Of a stretch of 64,000 nt of DNA, positions 25,282 through 31,912 are shown in pieces. The stretch is from a virus: positions 1 to 64,000 of IMG/VR virus record IMGVR_UViG_3300017938_000007. One strand, given 5' to 3'. Position 1 is the stretch's first letter. Each line of letters begins with the position of its first letter. The notes beneath the pieces were generated by a model. The model was not told where the DNA came from and made no database searches. It saw only the letters and a list, made by a program, of their open reading frames with translations. A program made the translations under genes and the position numbers.

Positions 25282-25899
25282 ATGTGTAAACCGATCCGTT
25301 GCTTTCTGCTGACGCCCACAAATTTTTACAACCTGTCCCTGCGCCGGTATCGGTCGGACTGGCGCGAGGATACGCCCAAAAATCCATGCCCGTTGCCACA
25401 GGGCTACCACGACGTGAGCACCGAAATCAATCCCAAGATTGAATACGCCGAGCATCCGACGTGCGGCGATGACGAGAAACAGTTTCCGCACGATGATCTC
25501 CGCTGGCCCCGCCAATGTGCCTGCGGCTATGTGTTTCTGGAAAGTGACGAATGGCAGGTCAATTACGACCGGCTGTACCAGCGTTCGGACACGCAGGAGC
25601 TTGCATCGCTGCGCCAGCCGCCCGTGGGGGCTATCTGGGACGCCGCGTGGATGCCGGACAGCTATAAACGCTCGGACGGGCATTACTATGTCTGCCGGAC
25701 GCCGGGCGGCGAGTGGTCGATTGACAGTCAGGCTTCCAACTGCACCCGGCCCAAGGAACCGCACGAATGTTGGGTGCGCCATGGCATTGCGCCAGATTTG
25801 ACCGTAGACAAGAACGGGAACACCTGCGCCGCCGGTGCCGGATCAATCGTGTGTGGCGGCTGGCACGGTTTCCTGCGTGGTGGTTATCTGGTCACTTGA
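25282..25899 (+). CDS. Conserved hypothetical phage protein (205 aa)
   Basis: Contains CACGYVFLESDEWQVNYDRLYQR, GAIWDAAWMPD and a C-terminal ECWVRHGIAPDLTVDKNGNTCAAGAGSI, all with conserved Cys and Trp. I recognise this overall pattern from uncharacterised proteins in actinobacterial phages, but know no function. GTATTTAAGGC directly precedes the ATG. Confidence 0.65.
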   Translation: MCKPIRCFLLTPTNFYNLSLRRYRSDWREDTPKNPCPLPQGYHDVSTEINPKIEYAEHPTCGDDEKQFPHDDLRWPRQCACGYVFLESDEWQVNYDRLYQRSDTQELASLRQPPVGAIWDAAWMPDSYKRSDGHYYVCRTPGGEWSIDSQASNCTRPKEPHECWVRHGIAPDLTVDKNGNTCAAGAGSIVCGGWHGFLRGGYLVT

Positions 25900-25903
25900 T
25901 TTT

Positions 25904-25980
25904 GTCCCCGTAGCTCAGTTGCAAGAGCCGTCGTTTCCTAAACGACTGTGTCGCAGGTTGGACTCCTGCCGGGGACGCCA
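25904..25980 (+). tRNA. tRNA-Arg(CCT)
   Basis: Acceptor GTCCCCG/CGGGGAC with GCCA. Anticodon loop TTCCTAA. T loop TTGGACT (G56), D loop G18-C19. Confidence 0.9.
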
Positions 25981-25981
25981 C

Positions 25982-26069
25982 GGAGGGTTGGCAGAGCGCG
26001 AATGCTACGGTCTTGAAAACCGTCGACCGGGTAAAACCGGCACAGGTTGAATCCCTGTACCCTCCGCCA
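25982..26069 (+). tRNA. tRNA-Ser(TGA)
   Basis: Acceptor GGAGGGT/ACCCTCC with GCCA. Anticodon loop CTTGAAA. Long variable arm with CCGG/CCGG. T loop TTGAATC (G56), D loop G18-C19. Confidence 0.9.
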
Positions 26070-26084
26070 TTTTGTAGTTACGAC

Positions 26085-26438
26085 GTGGACGCAAAACAAG
26101 TCGTGGACGCACTGCTCGAATATGGGCGCATCGATTACGGTAAAGATGTATACGGGCGCACCATGTGGCAGCCTATGCCCGACAATTACTGGATCAGCCC
26201 AGAGGGCAAAATAACCAAGGTGGGTGGCCACCAAAAATGGGCACAGGAGAACGTCATCAAAAATCCTAAAGTCATGAATGTGTATTCGCACATGAAACAG
26301 CTTGGTTGGGTGCGTGCCACGGTGGAGCGGCGCGTTATGTACGCTAACACGGAAGCACTAAATCCCATGCAACGGGAAGCAGTTGATGATTTTGTTAAAG
26401 AGCGCGGATACGAGCTTCAGTACGCGATCATCGCCTGA
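26085..26438 (+). CDS. Leader-bearing small protein (AKQVVDALLE)
   Basis: 117 residues from a GTG start, preceded by GTAGTTA. Leader MDAKQVVDALLEYGRIDYGKD, then a globular segment with MWQPMPDNYWISPEGKITKVGGH, reminiscent of small phage proteins that describe how a sequence element is displayed, and a C-terminal helical part (MQREAVDDFVKERG). The leader matches at least ten other proteins here and may be removed by the prohead protease after LLE. Confidence 0.6.
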   Translation: MDAKQVVDALLEYGRIDYGKDVYGRTMWQPMPDNYWISPEGKITKVGGHQKWAQENVIKNPKVMNVYSHMKQLGWVRATVERRVMYANTEALNPMQREAVDDFVKERGYELQYAIIA

Positions 26439-26440
26439 GT

Positions 26441-26530
26441 GGAGGGTTGACCGAGTCCGGTAAGGTGCCAGCTTGGAAAGTTGAGGCCACGGTAATACGT
26501 GCCAAGGTTCAAATCCTTGCCCCTCCGCCA
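26441..26530 (+). tRNA. tRNA-Ser(GGA)
   Basis: Acceptor GGAGGGT/CCCCTCC with a T-C mismatch at 7-66 and GCCA. Anticodon loop TTGGAAA. Variable arm present. Canonical T loop TTCAAAT with GG in the D loop. Confidence 0.88.
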
Positions 26531-26545
26531 CCGTAATTGATTTTT

Positions 26546-26633
26546 GGCGGGTTGACCGAGCGCTAAGGTGCCAGTTCCGAAAACTGTGGCCTGCGTAACA
26601 GCAGCAGAGGTTGGATTCCTTTACCCGCCGCCA
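26546..26633 (+). tRNA. tRNA-Ser(CGA), C33
   Basis: Acceptor GGCGGGT/ACCCGCC with GCCA. Anticodon loop TCCGAAA, so C33 replaces U33. T loop TTGGATT (G56), D loop G18-C19. Variable arm present. Confidence 0.85.
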
Positions 26634-26638
26634 TTTTA

Positions 26639-26768
26639 ACGGGCCGAAGTGTTGTGGGTTATCTCAATGCTAATGAGGAGATACAGGTTCGAGTCCTGTT
26701 CCCGGCTCCAATGCCGGGATAGCTCAACGGTAGAGCGCTAAAAACATCCACGCCGATCCTTGCCCGTT
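26639..26768 (+). ncRNA. YrlA-like Y RNA with permuted tRNA-like module
   Basis: Outer helix ACGGG-(C)-CGA with TTG-CCCGT (bulged-C Ro60 site), then GGGTTATC. Inside: T arm ACAGG-TTCGAGT-CCTGT, acceptor 3' strand TCCCGGC (26700-26706), a TCCAAT loop, then acceptor 5' strand GCCGGGA (26713-26719), TA and D arm GCTCAACGGTAGAGC. The tRNA halves are in reverse order and joined across the acceptor end, as in bacterial YrlA RNAs. TTATATTT follows. Confidence 0.8.
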
Positions 26769-26774
26769 ATATTT

Positions 26775-26851
26775 CGTCACGTAGCTCAGCCCGGTAGAGC
26801 AGTCGGTCGATAACCGACAGGCCGTTGGATCGAAGCCAACCGTGACGACCA
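26775..26851 (+). tRNA. tRNA-Ile(GAT), C33
   Basis: Acceptor CGTCACG/CGTGACG with ACCA. Anticodon loop TCGATAA: C33. T loop ATCGAAG (A54). Confidence 0.88.
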
Positions 26852-26855
26852 CTTT

Positions 26856-26932
26856 GTCAAGGTAGCTCAGCCCGGTAGAGCAGAAGACTGAAAATCTTTG
26901 TGTCGGTGGATCGAAGCCACCCCTTGGCACCA
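26856..26932 (+). tRNA. tRNA-Phe(GAA), copy 1
   Basis: Acceptor GTCAAGG/CCTTGGC with ACCA. Anticodon loop CTGAAAA. T loop ATCGAAG (A54). A second Phe tRNA is at 36140. Confidence 0.9.
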
Positions 26933-26938
26933 TTTTAC

Positions 26939-27015
26939 GGCCCGGTAGTGTAGCTGGCTAACACGCTGCCCCTTCAAGGCAGAGATCATGGGATCGAAAC
27001 CCATCCGGGCTACCA
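26939..27015 (+). tRNA. tRNA-Glu(TTC), C33
   Basis: Acceptor GGCCCGG/CCGGGCT (G1-U72) with ACCA. Anticodon loop CCTTCAA: C33. T loop ATCGAAA (A54). Confidence 0.88.
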
Positions 27016-27019
27016 TTAT

Positions 27020-27098
27020 GGTCTGAAACCCAACGCAACTGCTTACGGGCACGAGCGACGGGCTAACACGCTGGAGTAAAACCAGCGTCAGGCCGCCA
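27020..27098 (+). ncRNA. CCA-ended tRNA-like RNA
   Basis: GGTCTGA/TCAGGCC (one G-U) with GCCA forms a convincing acceptor, but the inner arms are abnormal. The arm before the 3' strand is ACGCTGG/CCAGCGT with an AGTAAAA loop, and GGCTAACACG resembles a D arm out of place. No anticodon can be assigned. Confidence 0.5.
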
Positions 27099-27113
27099 TT
27101 TCGTAGTTAAGGC

Positions 27114-27356
27114 GTGCTGTACAGCTTCACGTTTTACAATTACCAGACCAAGGCCACGCAGTCGGTCACGGCCACGGATTGGGTCGATGCGTGGCGGCAG
27201 CTTGGTATACGCTTTGGCAGTCCGTTTTTACGCGGCACGTTCCAGCCATGGGGCCAGCCGGTGCTGGTTGGCCCGACCGGACAAGCTTCGCAGCCGAGCG
27301 AAGAACGTGCGCCCTTTGGTACCGGCCAGCCGGTCATATTCGGTACCAGCCGATGA
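27114..27356 (+). CDS. Small hypothetical protein (80 aa)
   Basis: GTG start preceded by GTAGTTAAGGC, the start-codon motif of the region. Begins MLYSFTFYNYQTKATQSVTATDWVDAWRQL and ends in a Pro/Gly-rich tail with KRVxI-free, low-charge composition. The N-terminal part looks like a small alpha-beta fold. No family recognised; position between a tRNA-like RNA and a Y RNA. Confidence 0.5.
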   Translation: MLYSFTFYNYQTKATQSVTATDWVDAWRQLGIRFGSPFLRGTFQPWGQPVLVGPTGQASQPSEERAPFGTGQPVIFGTSR

Positions 27357-27360
27357 TTTT

Positions 27361-27422
27361 ACGGGCCGAATTGATTGGGTTATCACTTGAAATGAACCAT
27401 CCCAGTCTGACACCTTGCCCGT
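27361..27422 (+). ncRNA. Minimal Y RNA (62 nt)
   Basis: ACGGG-(C)-CGA pairs with TTG-CCCGT and is followed by GGGTTATC. The remaining loop is short, with GGG/CCC pairing and no tRNA-like module. It is a compact version of the Y RNAs at 20226 and 35305. Confidence 0.7.
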
Positions 27423-27431
27423 ATTTAATTT

Positions 27432-27510
27432 GGCCCATTCGTCTACGTTTGGCTTAGGATGGCTGCTTCTCAAGCAGCAGAAACCGGATCGACACCGGTA
27501 TGGGCTGCCA
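27432..27510 (+). tRNA. tRNA-Glu(CTC)
   Basis: Acceptor GGCCCAT/ATGGGCT (G1-U72) with GCCA. Anticodon loop TTCTCAA (U33 kept). T loop ATCGACA (A54). Confidence 0.9.
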
Positions 27511-27526
27511 CTTTGTTCTTTGTTGC

Positions 27527-27922
27527 GTGAATACGGCCCAAAAAGGAAATTTGTCCGAGCTAAAAATTGCTGTTAGGCTAACAGAGCTTGGGAAGAATGT
27601 GTTGCGTCCGTTTGGAGAAGGTAGCCGTTACGATTTGCTCTTGGATGAAGGTGGTATTTTTAAGCGTATACAGTGTAAAACAGGTCGGCTTAGGAACGGT
27701 TCAATAGTTTTTAATACTGCCAGCGGTTTCAGTTGGAAAACAGGTCGGCGTGATTACAAAGGTCAAGCTGAACTTTTTGGAGTTTACTGTCCTGACACAG
27801 GTTGCTGTTATTTGGTTCCTGTTGATTCTGTTCCCGGCAGCAGTATTGCATATTTACGCGTTGATCCCACTGTAAATAATCAATCAAAGCGCATCCGATT
27901 TGCCAAGGATTTTGAACTTTAA
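27527..27922 (+). CDS. PD-(D/E)XK endonuclease-family protein
   Basis: 131 residues from a GTG giving MNTAQKGNLSELK. It has the pattern of the PD-(D/E)XK family PF11645: QKGNLSELKIAVRLTELG (helix with Glu), RPFGEGSRYDLLLDEGG (catalytic Asp) and IQCKTGRLRNGSIVFNT (Q-x-K active-site strand). The family includes Holliday-junction-resolvase-like and homing-type nucleases. Placement among tRNA genes fits a mobile or selfish endonuclease. Catalytic residues are all present. Confidence 0.75.
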   Translation: MNTAQKGNLSELKIAVRLTELGKNVLRPFGEGSRYDLLLDEGGIFKRIQCKTGRLRNGSIVFNTASGFSWKTGRRDYKGQAELFGVYCPDTGCCYLVPVDSVPGSSIAYLRVDPTVNNQSKRIRFAKDFEL

Positions 27923-27929
27923 TTTTGAC

Positions 27930-28006
27930 GCTTCCGTAGCTCAATTGTATAGAGCGCTTCCCTCCGAAGGAAGAGGTTACTGGTTAAACTCCAGCCGGAA
28001 GTACCA
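27930..28006 (+). tRNA. tRNA-Arg(CCG)
   Basis: Acceptor GCTTCCG/CGGAAGT (G1-U72) with ACCA. Anticodon loop CTCCGAA. T loop TTAAACT (A56), D loop G18-U19: a U19-A56 tertiary pair. Confidence 0.88.
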
Positions 28007-28010
28007 TTTT

Positions 28011-28087
28011 GTGGGCCGCTGTCTGAGGGTTATCAACAAATGCCTATTAAGCGTTTCTGTCAATGTCCTCCGACGATTTTTGCCCAC
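28011..28087 (+). ncRNA. Y RNA, variant (CGC instead of CGA)
   Basis: GTGGG-(C)-CGC pairs with TTG-CCCAC through the bulged-C helix, with C-G and G-U kept and the third pair lost. GGGTTATC follows. No tRNA-like module. Short U-rich 3' end (CACTTT). Confidence 0.6.
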
Positions 28088-28090
28088 TTT

Positions 28091-28167
28091 GTTCCCGTAG
28101 CTCAGTTGTATAGAGCGCCGCTCTGCGAAGGCGGAGGCCACTGGTTAAAGTCCAGTCGGGAACGCCA
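28091..28167 (+). tRNA. tRNA-Arg(GCG)
   Basis: Acceptor GTTCCCG/CGGGAAC with GCCA. Anticodon loop CTGCGAA. T loop TTAAAGT (A56), D loop G18-U19: U19-A56. Confidence 0.9.
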
Positions 28168-28174
28168 TTTTAAC

Positions 28175-28251
28175 GGGGGATTAGCTCAGATGCCAAGAGC
28201 GCCTCGCCTACACCGAGGAGGTCGCAGCACGTCACGCTGCATCCCCTACCA
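28175..28251 (+). tRNA. tRNA-Val(TAC), C33
   Basis: Acceptor GGGGGAT/ATCCCCT (G1-U72) with ACCA. Anticodon loop CCTACAC: C33. Strange T loop ACGTCAC (A54, C55, G56); D loop G18-C19, so C19-G56 is preserved. Confidence 0.82.
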
Positions 28252-28255
28252 TTTT

Positions 28256-28331
28256 GCCTGTGTAGCTCAATTGGCAGAGCGGCGCATTCGTAATGCGCAG
28301 GTTGTCGGATCGTCACCGGCCACAGGCTCCA
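28256..28331 (+). tRNA. tRNA-Thr(CGT)
   Basis: Acceptor GCCTGTG/CACAGGC with TCCA. Anticodon loop TTCGTAA. T loop ATCGTCA (A54/U58). Confidence 0.92.
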
Positions 28332-28341
28332 GTTCTTTAAT

Positions 28342-28416
28342 GGTGGCGTTGGTGTAGTGGTAGCACCTTTGTTTGTGGAACAAAAAGCACGAGTCCGAAT
28401 CTCGTACGTCACCCCA
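28342..28416 (+). tRNA. tRNA-His(GTG)
   Basis: Acceptor GTGGCGT/ACGTCAC with an extra 5' G and discriminator C73, the His identity elements. Anticodon loop TTGTGGA. T loop TCCGAAT has C55 instead of U55. Confidence 0.9.
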
Positions 28417-28418
28417 AT

Positions 28419-28819
28419 TTAAATAGAAACAACACCGGCATGGACTTCACGATGGCAGCGACAGCACAAAAGTATACACTTTTTGAGTTCAGCCATTAAG
28501 ATTTTGAATGGTAATCTTGATAAACCCGCGCTTCCTTTTAGTAAAATAACCGAGTCTTTATCTTTGGTATGGTGAAACTCCAAGGCATCGACGCAACGGT
28601 CGTAACCACAAATTTTGCACTTGCCACCAAATTGATTTACAATCTGGGTTTTTATTTCAGAACGTCGTCGTTGCCTGTTAAAAGTGTGCCGTTTACGATA
28701 AGCTTCGTTGCAATGATACGTTATGGTTGTTGGACTGCATCCGAGTTTTTCCGCTATCTCTTTGTTGCAAATTCCTTTGCGTTTTTAATTTTAAGATTTT
28801 TACTTTCAATTTCATACAT
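28419..28819 (-). pseudogene. HNH homing endonuclease with a frameshift
   Basis: From ATG 28819 the frame reads MYEIESKNLKIKNAK and stops after 21 codons, but shifting by one base at the A-rich run near 28780 gives a full HNH protein: GICNKEIAEKLGCSPTTITYH (HTH), CKICGY, LEFHHTKD (HNH His pair) and CCRCHREVHAG, ending at 28419. It sits between tRNA-His and tRNA-Cys, a typical site for a mobile endonuclease. Either a decayed gene, a sequencing indel or a programmed frameshift. Confidence 0.65.
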
Positions 28820-28844
28820 TGGAGAACATAATTTCTCCAATAAC

Positions 28845-28920
28845 GGCCAACGACCGAGCGGGTGAACGGAACGGTCTGCAAAACCGATTTAGCAGAGTTC
28901 GAGTCTCTGGTTGGTCTCCA
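28845..28920 (+). tRNA. tRNA-Cys(GCA)
   Basis: Acceptor GGCCAAC/GTTGGTC with TCCA. Anticodon loop CTGCAAA. Canonical T loop TTCGAGT. Confidence 0.9.
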
Positions 28921-28942
28921 ATTTGCTTTGGTAATTAAAGTA

Positions 28943-29299
28943 ATGAGTGACAGTGCTGAAAAAAACGCCCGCATCCAAGAAAATGCGCGCAACATCGTGG
29001 ATTTGCTGTTGGAATATGGACGCATTAAGCATCTTGAAATTCCGATCAAAATTCAGCATCCCGATGGTTCAGTCACTGACGGTGTCTTTACAGGTTATTA
29101 TCCGGCGGATATGAGCCTCACTGGCCAGCCCACGCCGTCCGTTGGTTATAAAACGGTGACCAAAGATTTTAGTCACGGTATGCTGAGAAATGGTGATCAA
29201 ATCATTGGTCATATCCCAAGTTTTATAGAATGGGAGCAATGGGTGGAACAACAGCAGCGTGAAGCTGCCGCCAAAAAGGCCAACGAAGGCCATCCATGA
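28943..29299 (+). CDS. Leader-bearing small protein (ARNIVDLLLE)
   Basis: 118 residues. After MSDSAEKNARIQE comes the leader NARNIVDLLLEYGRIKHLE, similar to that at 26085 including the YGRI continuation. The body contains a beta-rich KIQHPDGSVTDGVFTGYYPAD segment and a C-terminal charged helix (EWEQWVEQQQREAAAKKA). GTAATTAAAGTA directly precedes the ATG. Possibly a virion-packaged protein; function unknown. Confidence 0.55.
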   Translation: MSDSAEKNARIQENARNIVDLLLEYGRIKHLEIPIKIQHPDGSVTDGVFTGYYPADMSLTGQPTPSVGYKTVTKDFSHGMLRNGDQIIGHIPSFIEWEQWVEQQQREAAAKKANEGHP

Positions 29300-29311
29300 T
29301 CTTGAATTTTT

Positions 29312-29387
29312 GCGAACGTAGCTCAATTGGCAGAGCACCGCGCTTCCAACGCGGATGTTGCGGGATCGTTTCCCGTCGTTCGCTCCA
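29312..29387 (+). tRNA. tRNA-Gly(TCC)
   Basis: Acceptor GCGAACG/CGTTCGC with TCCA. Anticodon loop CTTCCAA. T loop ATCGTTT (A54/U58). Confidence 0.92.
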
Positions 29388-29391
29388 TTTT

Positions 29392-29467
<76 letters not shown>

Positions 29468-29471
29468 TGTT

Positions 29472-30038
29472 ATGAATGCAAAGGCGTTAGTGAATCGACT
29501 GCTTGAGGTTGGGCCGGATGAACTGCCCGCCAAAGCGGAAGTGATGCGGCTGCCCGGTTGGCGGGACAAGATTAAGCGCGCCGAGGAATTTAAGTATCTC
29601 AGTGATCGTTGGGGTCAAGATTTGGAATCCGGCGAAGGTGTGCCGAAAATTCCCGGTGCATCCCGAAAAGTAAAAAATATCATTCAGCGTCTACAGCGGT
29701 GTATTGGTGGCTGGGAAAACAATTTCATCGTACAGCGGATAATGGACGGGCAGTATGGTGTTCTTTTTGAAGAAAAATTTCTTAATCCAGAGGGAAGCGA
29801 CGATGAACAGGCCATCCGCGACGCGTGGGAAGGCCCCGTGACGACGGAGGAAATTGAACGAGACCTTTGGCACAGAATGAGCGCGCTGGAAACTCGGTTT
29901 CCGCAAGCTGAATTTTCTATAACGGTTGGCCCGCATGTTTTTAATGGGCGCTATGCCGTACAGGCGTTTGTTCCGGCGAACAGAATCACGCCGGAACTTG
30001 GAGAGCAGTTAAGCGAAGCTTTTAGCGCTATAAATTGA
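29472..30038 (+). CDS. Leader-bearing protein (AKALVNRLLE)
   Basis: 188 residues starting five bases after tRNA-Thr. Leader MNAKALVNRLLEVGPDELPAK; the GPDE-x-PAK part also matches leaders at 31290 and 36322. The rest is helical and charged (EFKYLSDRWGQDLESG, KVKNIIQRLQRCIGGW) with a beta C-terminal segment (FSITVGPHVFNGRYAVQAF). The leader suggests packaging into the head and cleavage after LLE. Function unknown. Confidence 0.6.
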   Translation: MNAKALVNRLLEVGPDELPAKAEVMRLPGWRDKIKRAEEFKYLSDRWGQDLESGEGVPKIPGASRKVKNIIQRLQRCIGGWENNFIVQRIMDGQYGVLFEEKFLNPEGSDDEQAIRDAWEGPVTTEEIERDLWHRMSALETRFPQAEFSITVGPHVFNGRYAVQAFVPANRITPELGEQLSEAFSAIN

Positions 30039-30045
30039 TTTTTCA

Positions 30046-30121
30046 CGCTGTGTGGCGCAGTTGGTAGCGCAGTTCCCTCATAAGGAAAAGGTCGGCGGAT
30101 CGTACCCGCCCACAGCGACCA
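30046..30121 (+). tRNA. tRNA-Met(CAT), elongator
   Basis: Acceptor CGCTGTG/CACAGCG with ACCA; no C1-A72 mismatch, so not the initiator. Anticodon loop CTCATAA. T loop ATCGTAC (A54/U58). Confidence 0.85.
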
Positions 30122-30126
30122 TTTTT

Positions 30127-30202
30127 GCGTTGGTAGCTCAATTGGCAGAGCACCCGGCCCTTACCCGGAAGATTGTGGGATCGTTGCCCACCCAACGCAC
30201 CA
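30127..30202 (+). tRNA. tRNA-Lys(CTT), C33
   Basis: Acceptor GCGTTGG/CCAACGC with ACCA. Anticodon loop CCCTTAC: C33 and C38. T loop ATCGTTG (A54/U58). Confidence 0.88.
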
Positions 30203-30208
30203 ATTTAG

Positions 30209-30284
30209 GCCAGCATAGCTCAGTTGGTAGAGCGTCAGTTCTGTAAACTGAATGTCGGGGGATCGAAGCCCTCTGCTGGCTCCA
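30209..30284 (+). tRNA. tRNA-Thr(TGT), C33
   Basis: Acceptor GCCAGCA/TGCTGGC with TCCA. Anticodon loop TCTGTAA: C33. T loop ATCGAAG (A54). Confidence 0.9.
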
Positions 30285-30288
30285 TTTT

Positions 30289-30365
30289 GCGGCGGTAGAT
30301 CAGCCCGGTAGATCGCCACGTTGACATCGTGGAAGTCGCAGGATCGAAGCCTGCTCGCCGCACCA
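30289..30365 (+). tRNA. tRNA-Val(GAC)
   Basis: Acceptor GCGGCGG/TCGCCGC (7-66 G-U) with ACCA. Anticodon loop TTGACAT. T loop ATCGAAG (A54). Confidence 0.9.
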
Positions 30366-30366
30366 T

Positions 30367-30780
30367 TTACCGATAAGCGACAGTGTACGTAATGGCTCCC
30401 GTTGAGGCGTTGATGGCCGTGACGGTGATGACCATGCTGCGCTGCCATTTGGCGGTAAACCGCGCCGTTTCCTGCGTCGTCTCGACACCAGTCGATGGGT
30501 TGACTTGAATGAGGTCAAAGGCAGGGGCCGTGGCATCGTTGCAAGGGGCTTGAAGGTCGAAATGAATTTTGTCACCGACGTATACAATGATGCCATTGGC
30601 GACACCGTATAGTTGGCTCTGGTAGTTGGTGGGGAAGACTCGCAAATTGTCGCTGTTTTGATTGAGCAGCGGATTGACGCCGATCACTGATACCGTAAAC
30701 GGGCGCACTCTTACGAAATTCTTCAGGTACGCGTAAGGCGTTTGAAGAACCACACCGTTGGTTGTTGTGCTGTCTGCCAT
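30367..30780 (-). CDS. Hypothetical beta-rich protein, possible virion component
   Basis: 137 residues, starting MADSTTTNGVVLQTP. Composition is beta-rich and low in charge with VYVGDKIHFDLQAP and a C-terminal VITVTAINASTGAITYTVAYR, like small phage decoration or tail proteins. GTAGTTAAGATAT directly precedes the start codon. It is the last of a minus-strand run of leader-bearing genes, with which it may be expressed late. Structural role is inference. Confidence 0.5.
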   Translation of the reverse strand: MADSTTTNGVVLQTPYAYLKNFVRVRPFTVSVIGVNPLLNQNSDNLRVFPTNYQSQLYGVANGIIVYVGDKIHFDLQAPCNDATAPAFDLIQVNPSTGVETTQETARFTAKWQRSMVITVTAINASTGAITYTVAYR

Positions 30781-30794
30781 ATATCTTAACTACG

Positions 30795-31064
30795 TCAGCC
30801 CTGACCGCCGCCTGCAATCGGGAAGTCCGAACCGCCAGTGACGGCCATCATCATGGCTTTGGGTGGGATTTTTGATTTGGTTTTTTCTCCAGCCAAAGGA
30901 GGATGCTCTGGTGGTGGCCACTGGAATTCGTGTCCGCAGATATTACAACGCCAGCCGTGTTCAAGACCCATGATTTCGTGCATACTGTTTCCGCTGCAAA
31001 CGGGGCAACGGGCAATGGGGTGCTCCAGTTCAAGAAGCACAGTTACAATCTGTTTTGCATTCAT
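30795..31064 (-). CDS. Leader-bearing zinc-ribbon protein
   Basis: 89 residues: leader MNAKQIVTVLLELEHP followed directly by CPVC...CNICGHEF, a four-Cys zinc ribbon, and a Pro/Lys-rich tail. ATAGTTAAAGTG overlaps the stop of the upstream gene and precedes the start. Cleavage after LLE would release an intact zinc ribbon. Paralogous to the neighbour at 31069-31290. Confidence 0.6.
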   Translation of the reverse strand: MNAKQIVTVLLELEHPIARCPVCSGNSMHEIMGLEHGWRCNICGHEFQWPPPEHPPLAGEKTKSKIPPKAMMMAVTGGSDFPIAGGGQG

Positions 31065-31068
31065 CACT

Positions 31069-31290
31069 TTAACTATTCTCGTCGCTAAAGAAAGACAGCC
31101 CGATTTCGCCGCAGTCCAAACATTCCGCGTAATCGATGGAATTGTCTTCCGGGCGGCGCACGACCTTGACGTTAAAGCTGTCACACATCGGACAACGTGG
31201 AGGCGGAGGGACTTTTTTAAGATAGTCCTTGGGCGGGACTTCATCTGGCCCGGCTTCCAGAAGGATGTTAACGATTTGTTCGGCTTTCAT
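31069..31290 (-). CDS. Leader-bearing zinc-ribbon protein
   Basis: 73 residues: MKAEQIVNILLEAGPDEVPPKDYLKKV then CPMC...CLDCGEIG. The leader extends through PDEVPPKDYL, also found at 36322. The start codon abuts the first base of the opposite-strand tRNA-Arg(TCG). Together with the next gene it forms a two-gene zinc-ribbon pair. Confidence 0.6.
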   Translation of the reverse strand: MKAEQIVNILLEAGPDEVPPKDYLKKVPPPPRCPMCDSFNVKVVRRPEDNSIDYAECLDCGEIGLSFFSDENS

Positions 31291-31365
31291 GCGCTCGTAG
31301 CTCAATGATAGAGCAGTGGTCTTCGGAACCACAGGTTACTGGTTAAAGTCCAGTCGGGCGTACCA
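31291..31365 (+). tRNA. tRNA-Arg(TCG)
   Basis: Acceptor GCGCTCG/CGGGCGT with ACCA. Anticodon loop CTTCGGA. T loop TTAAAGT (A56) like the other CGN Arg tRNAs, but the D loop AATGATA is one base short, so position 19 is unclear. Confidence 0.85.
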
Positions 31366-31367
31366 TT

Positions 31368-31901
31368 TTACAGCGGTATGCCGCTCAAGTGGCAATTGGC
31401 GGTGTGGTGATGTCTCGATCCACAGCGACCGCAATGAGTTTCAGGCCGTTGCGTCATCAACGGTCGTTCAGGCGGTGGTTCCGCCGCTTCAGGTTCAGCC
31501 GCCTGCATTGGTTCACGTGTACCGCCCGCTTTGGGATCGTGATGCTGCATGGCAATATCACGCGCTTCTGGATAGTCGATACCGAGCGTCTGCATCAAAT
31601 AGCGAATGGTTTGGTGCAGAGTTTCCGGGTTGTAACCAGTACCGGTGTTGCCCGGCCCTCCCGTGCTGGCAACATTTTCATATTCCAGCAGGCGGGCCAC
31701 GATCTGGGCGGCAGATTCGTGATGTGGTAGCCAGCTTGCGCCACTTTTTTGAAGGCGTTCTTTGCTGGATGTTTTTTGGCCGCCGTGTGGCATCCAGCTT
31801 GCACCTGTGTCTTGGGTGCTTTTTTTGCGGGTCGATGGCCGCTCCAGTTTGGCAAAGCGTTTGCCGGTGCTCAGTTTGGCTTCTCGTTCGTCGATGTTCA
31901 T
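31368..31901 (-). CDS. Disordered protein with an internal leader-like motif
   Basis: 177 residues. The first 60 are basic and contain two related segments, GASWMPH and GASWLPHHES, followed by the motif SAAQIVARLLEYENVAS. Next come a helical segment with YPEARDIAMQHHDP, a Pro/Glu linker and a C-terminal CGRCGSRHHHTANCH zinc motif. GTAGTTAAC precedes the start. If LLE is a cleavage site, the N-terminal 70 residues would be removed. Function unknown. Confidence 0.5.
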   Translation of the reverse strand: MNIDEREAKLSTGKRFAKLERPSTRKKSTQDTGASWMPHGGQKTSSKERLQKSGASWLPHHESAAQIVARLLEYENVASTGGPGNTGTGYNPETLHQTIRYLMQTLGIDYPEARDIAMQHHDPKAGGTREPMQAAEPEAAEPPPERPLMTQRPETHCGRCGSRHHHTANCHLSGIPL

Positions 31902-31912
31902 ACCGATGTTAA

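Noticed and set aside
26546-26633. tRNA-Arg(CCG) by shifting the anticodon loop
   Set aside because: The long variable arm and the alignment with the neighbouring Ser tRNAs fit Ser(CGA) with C33 better.
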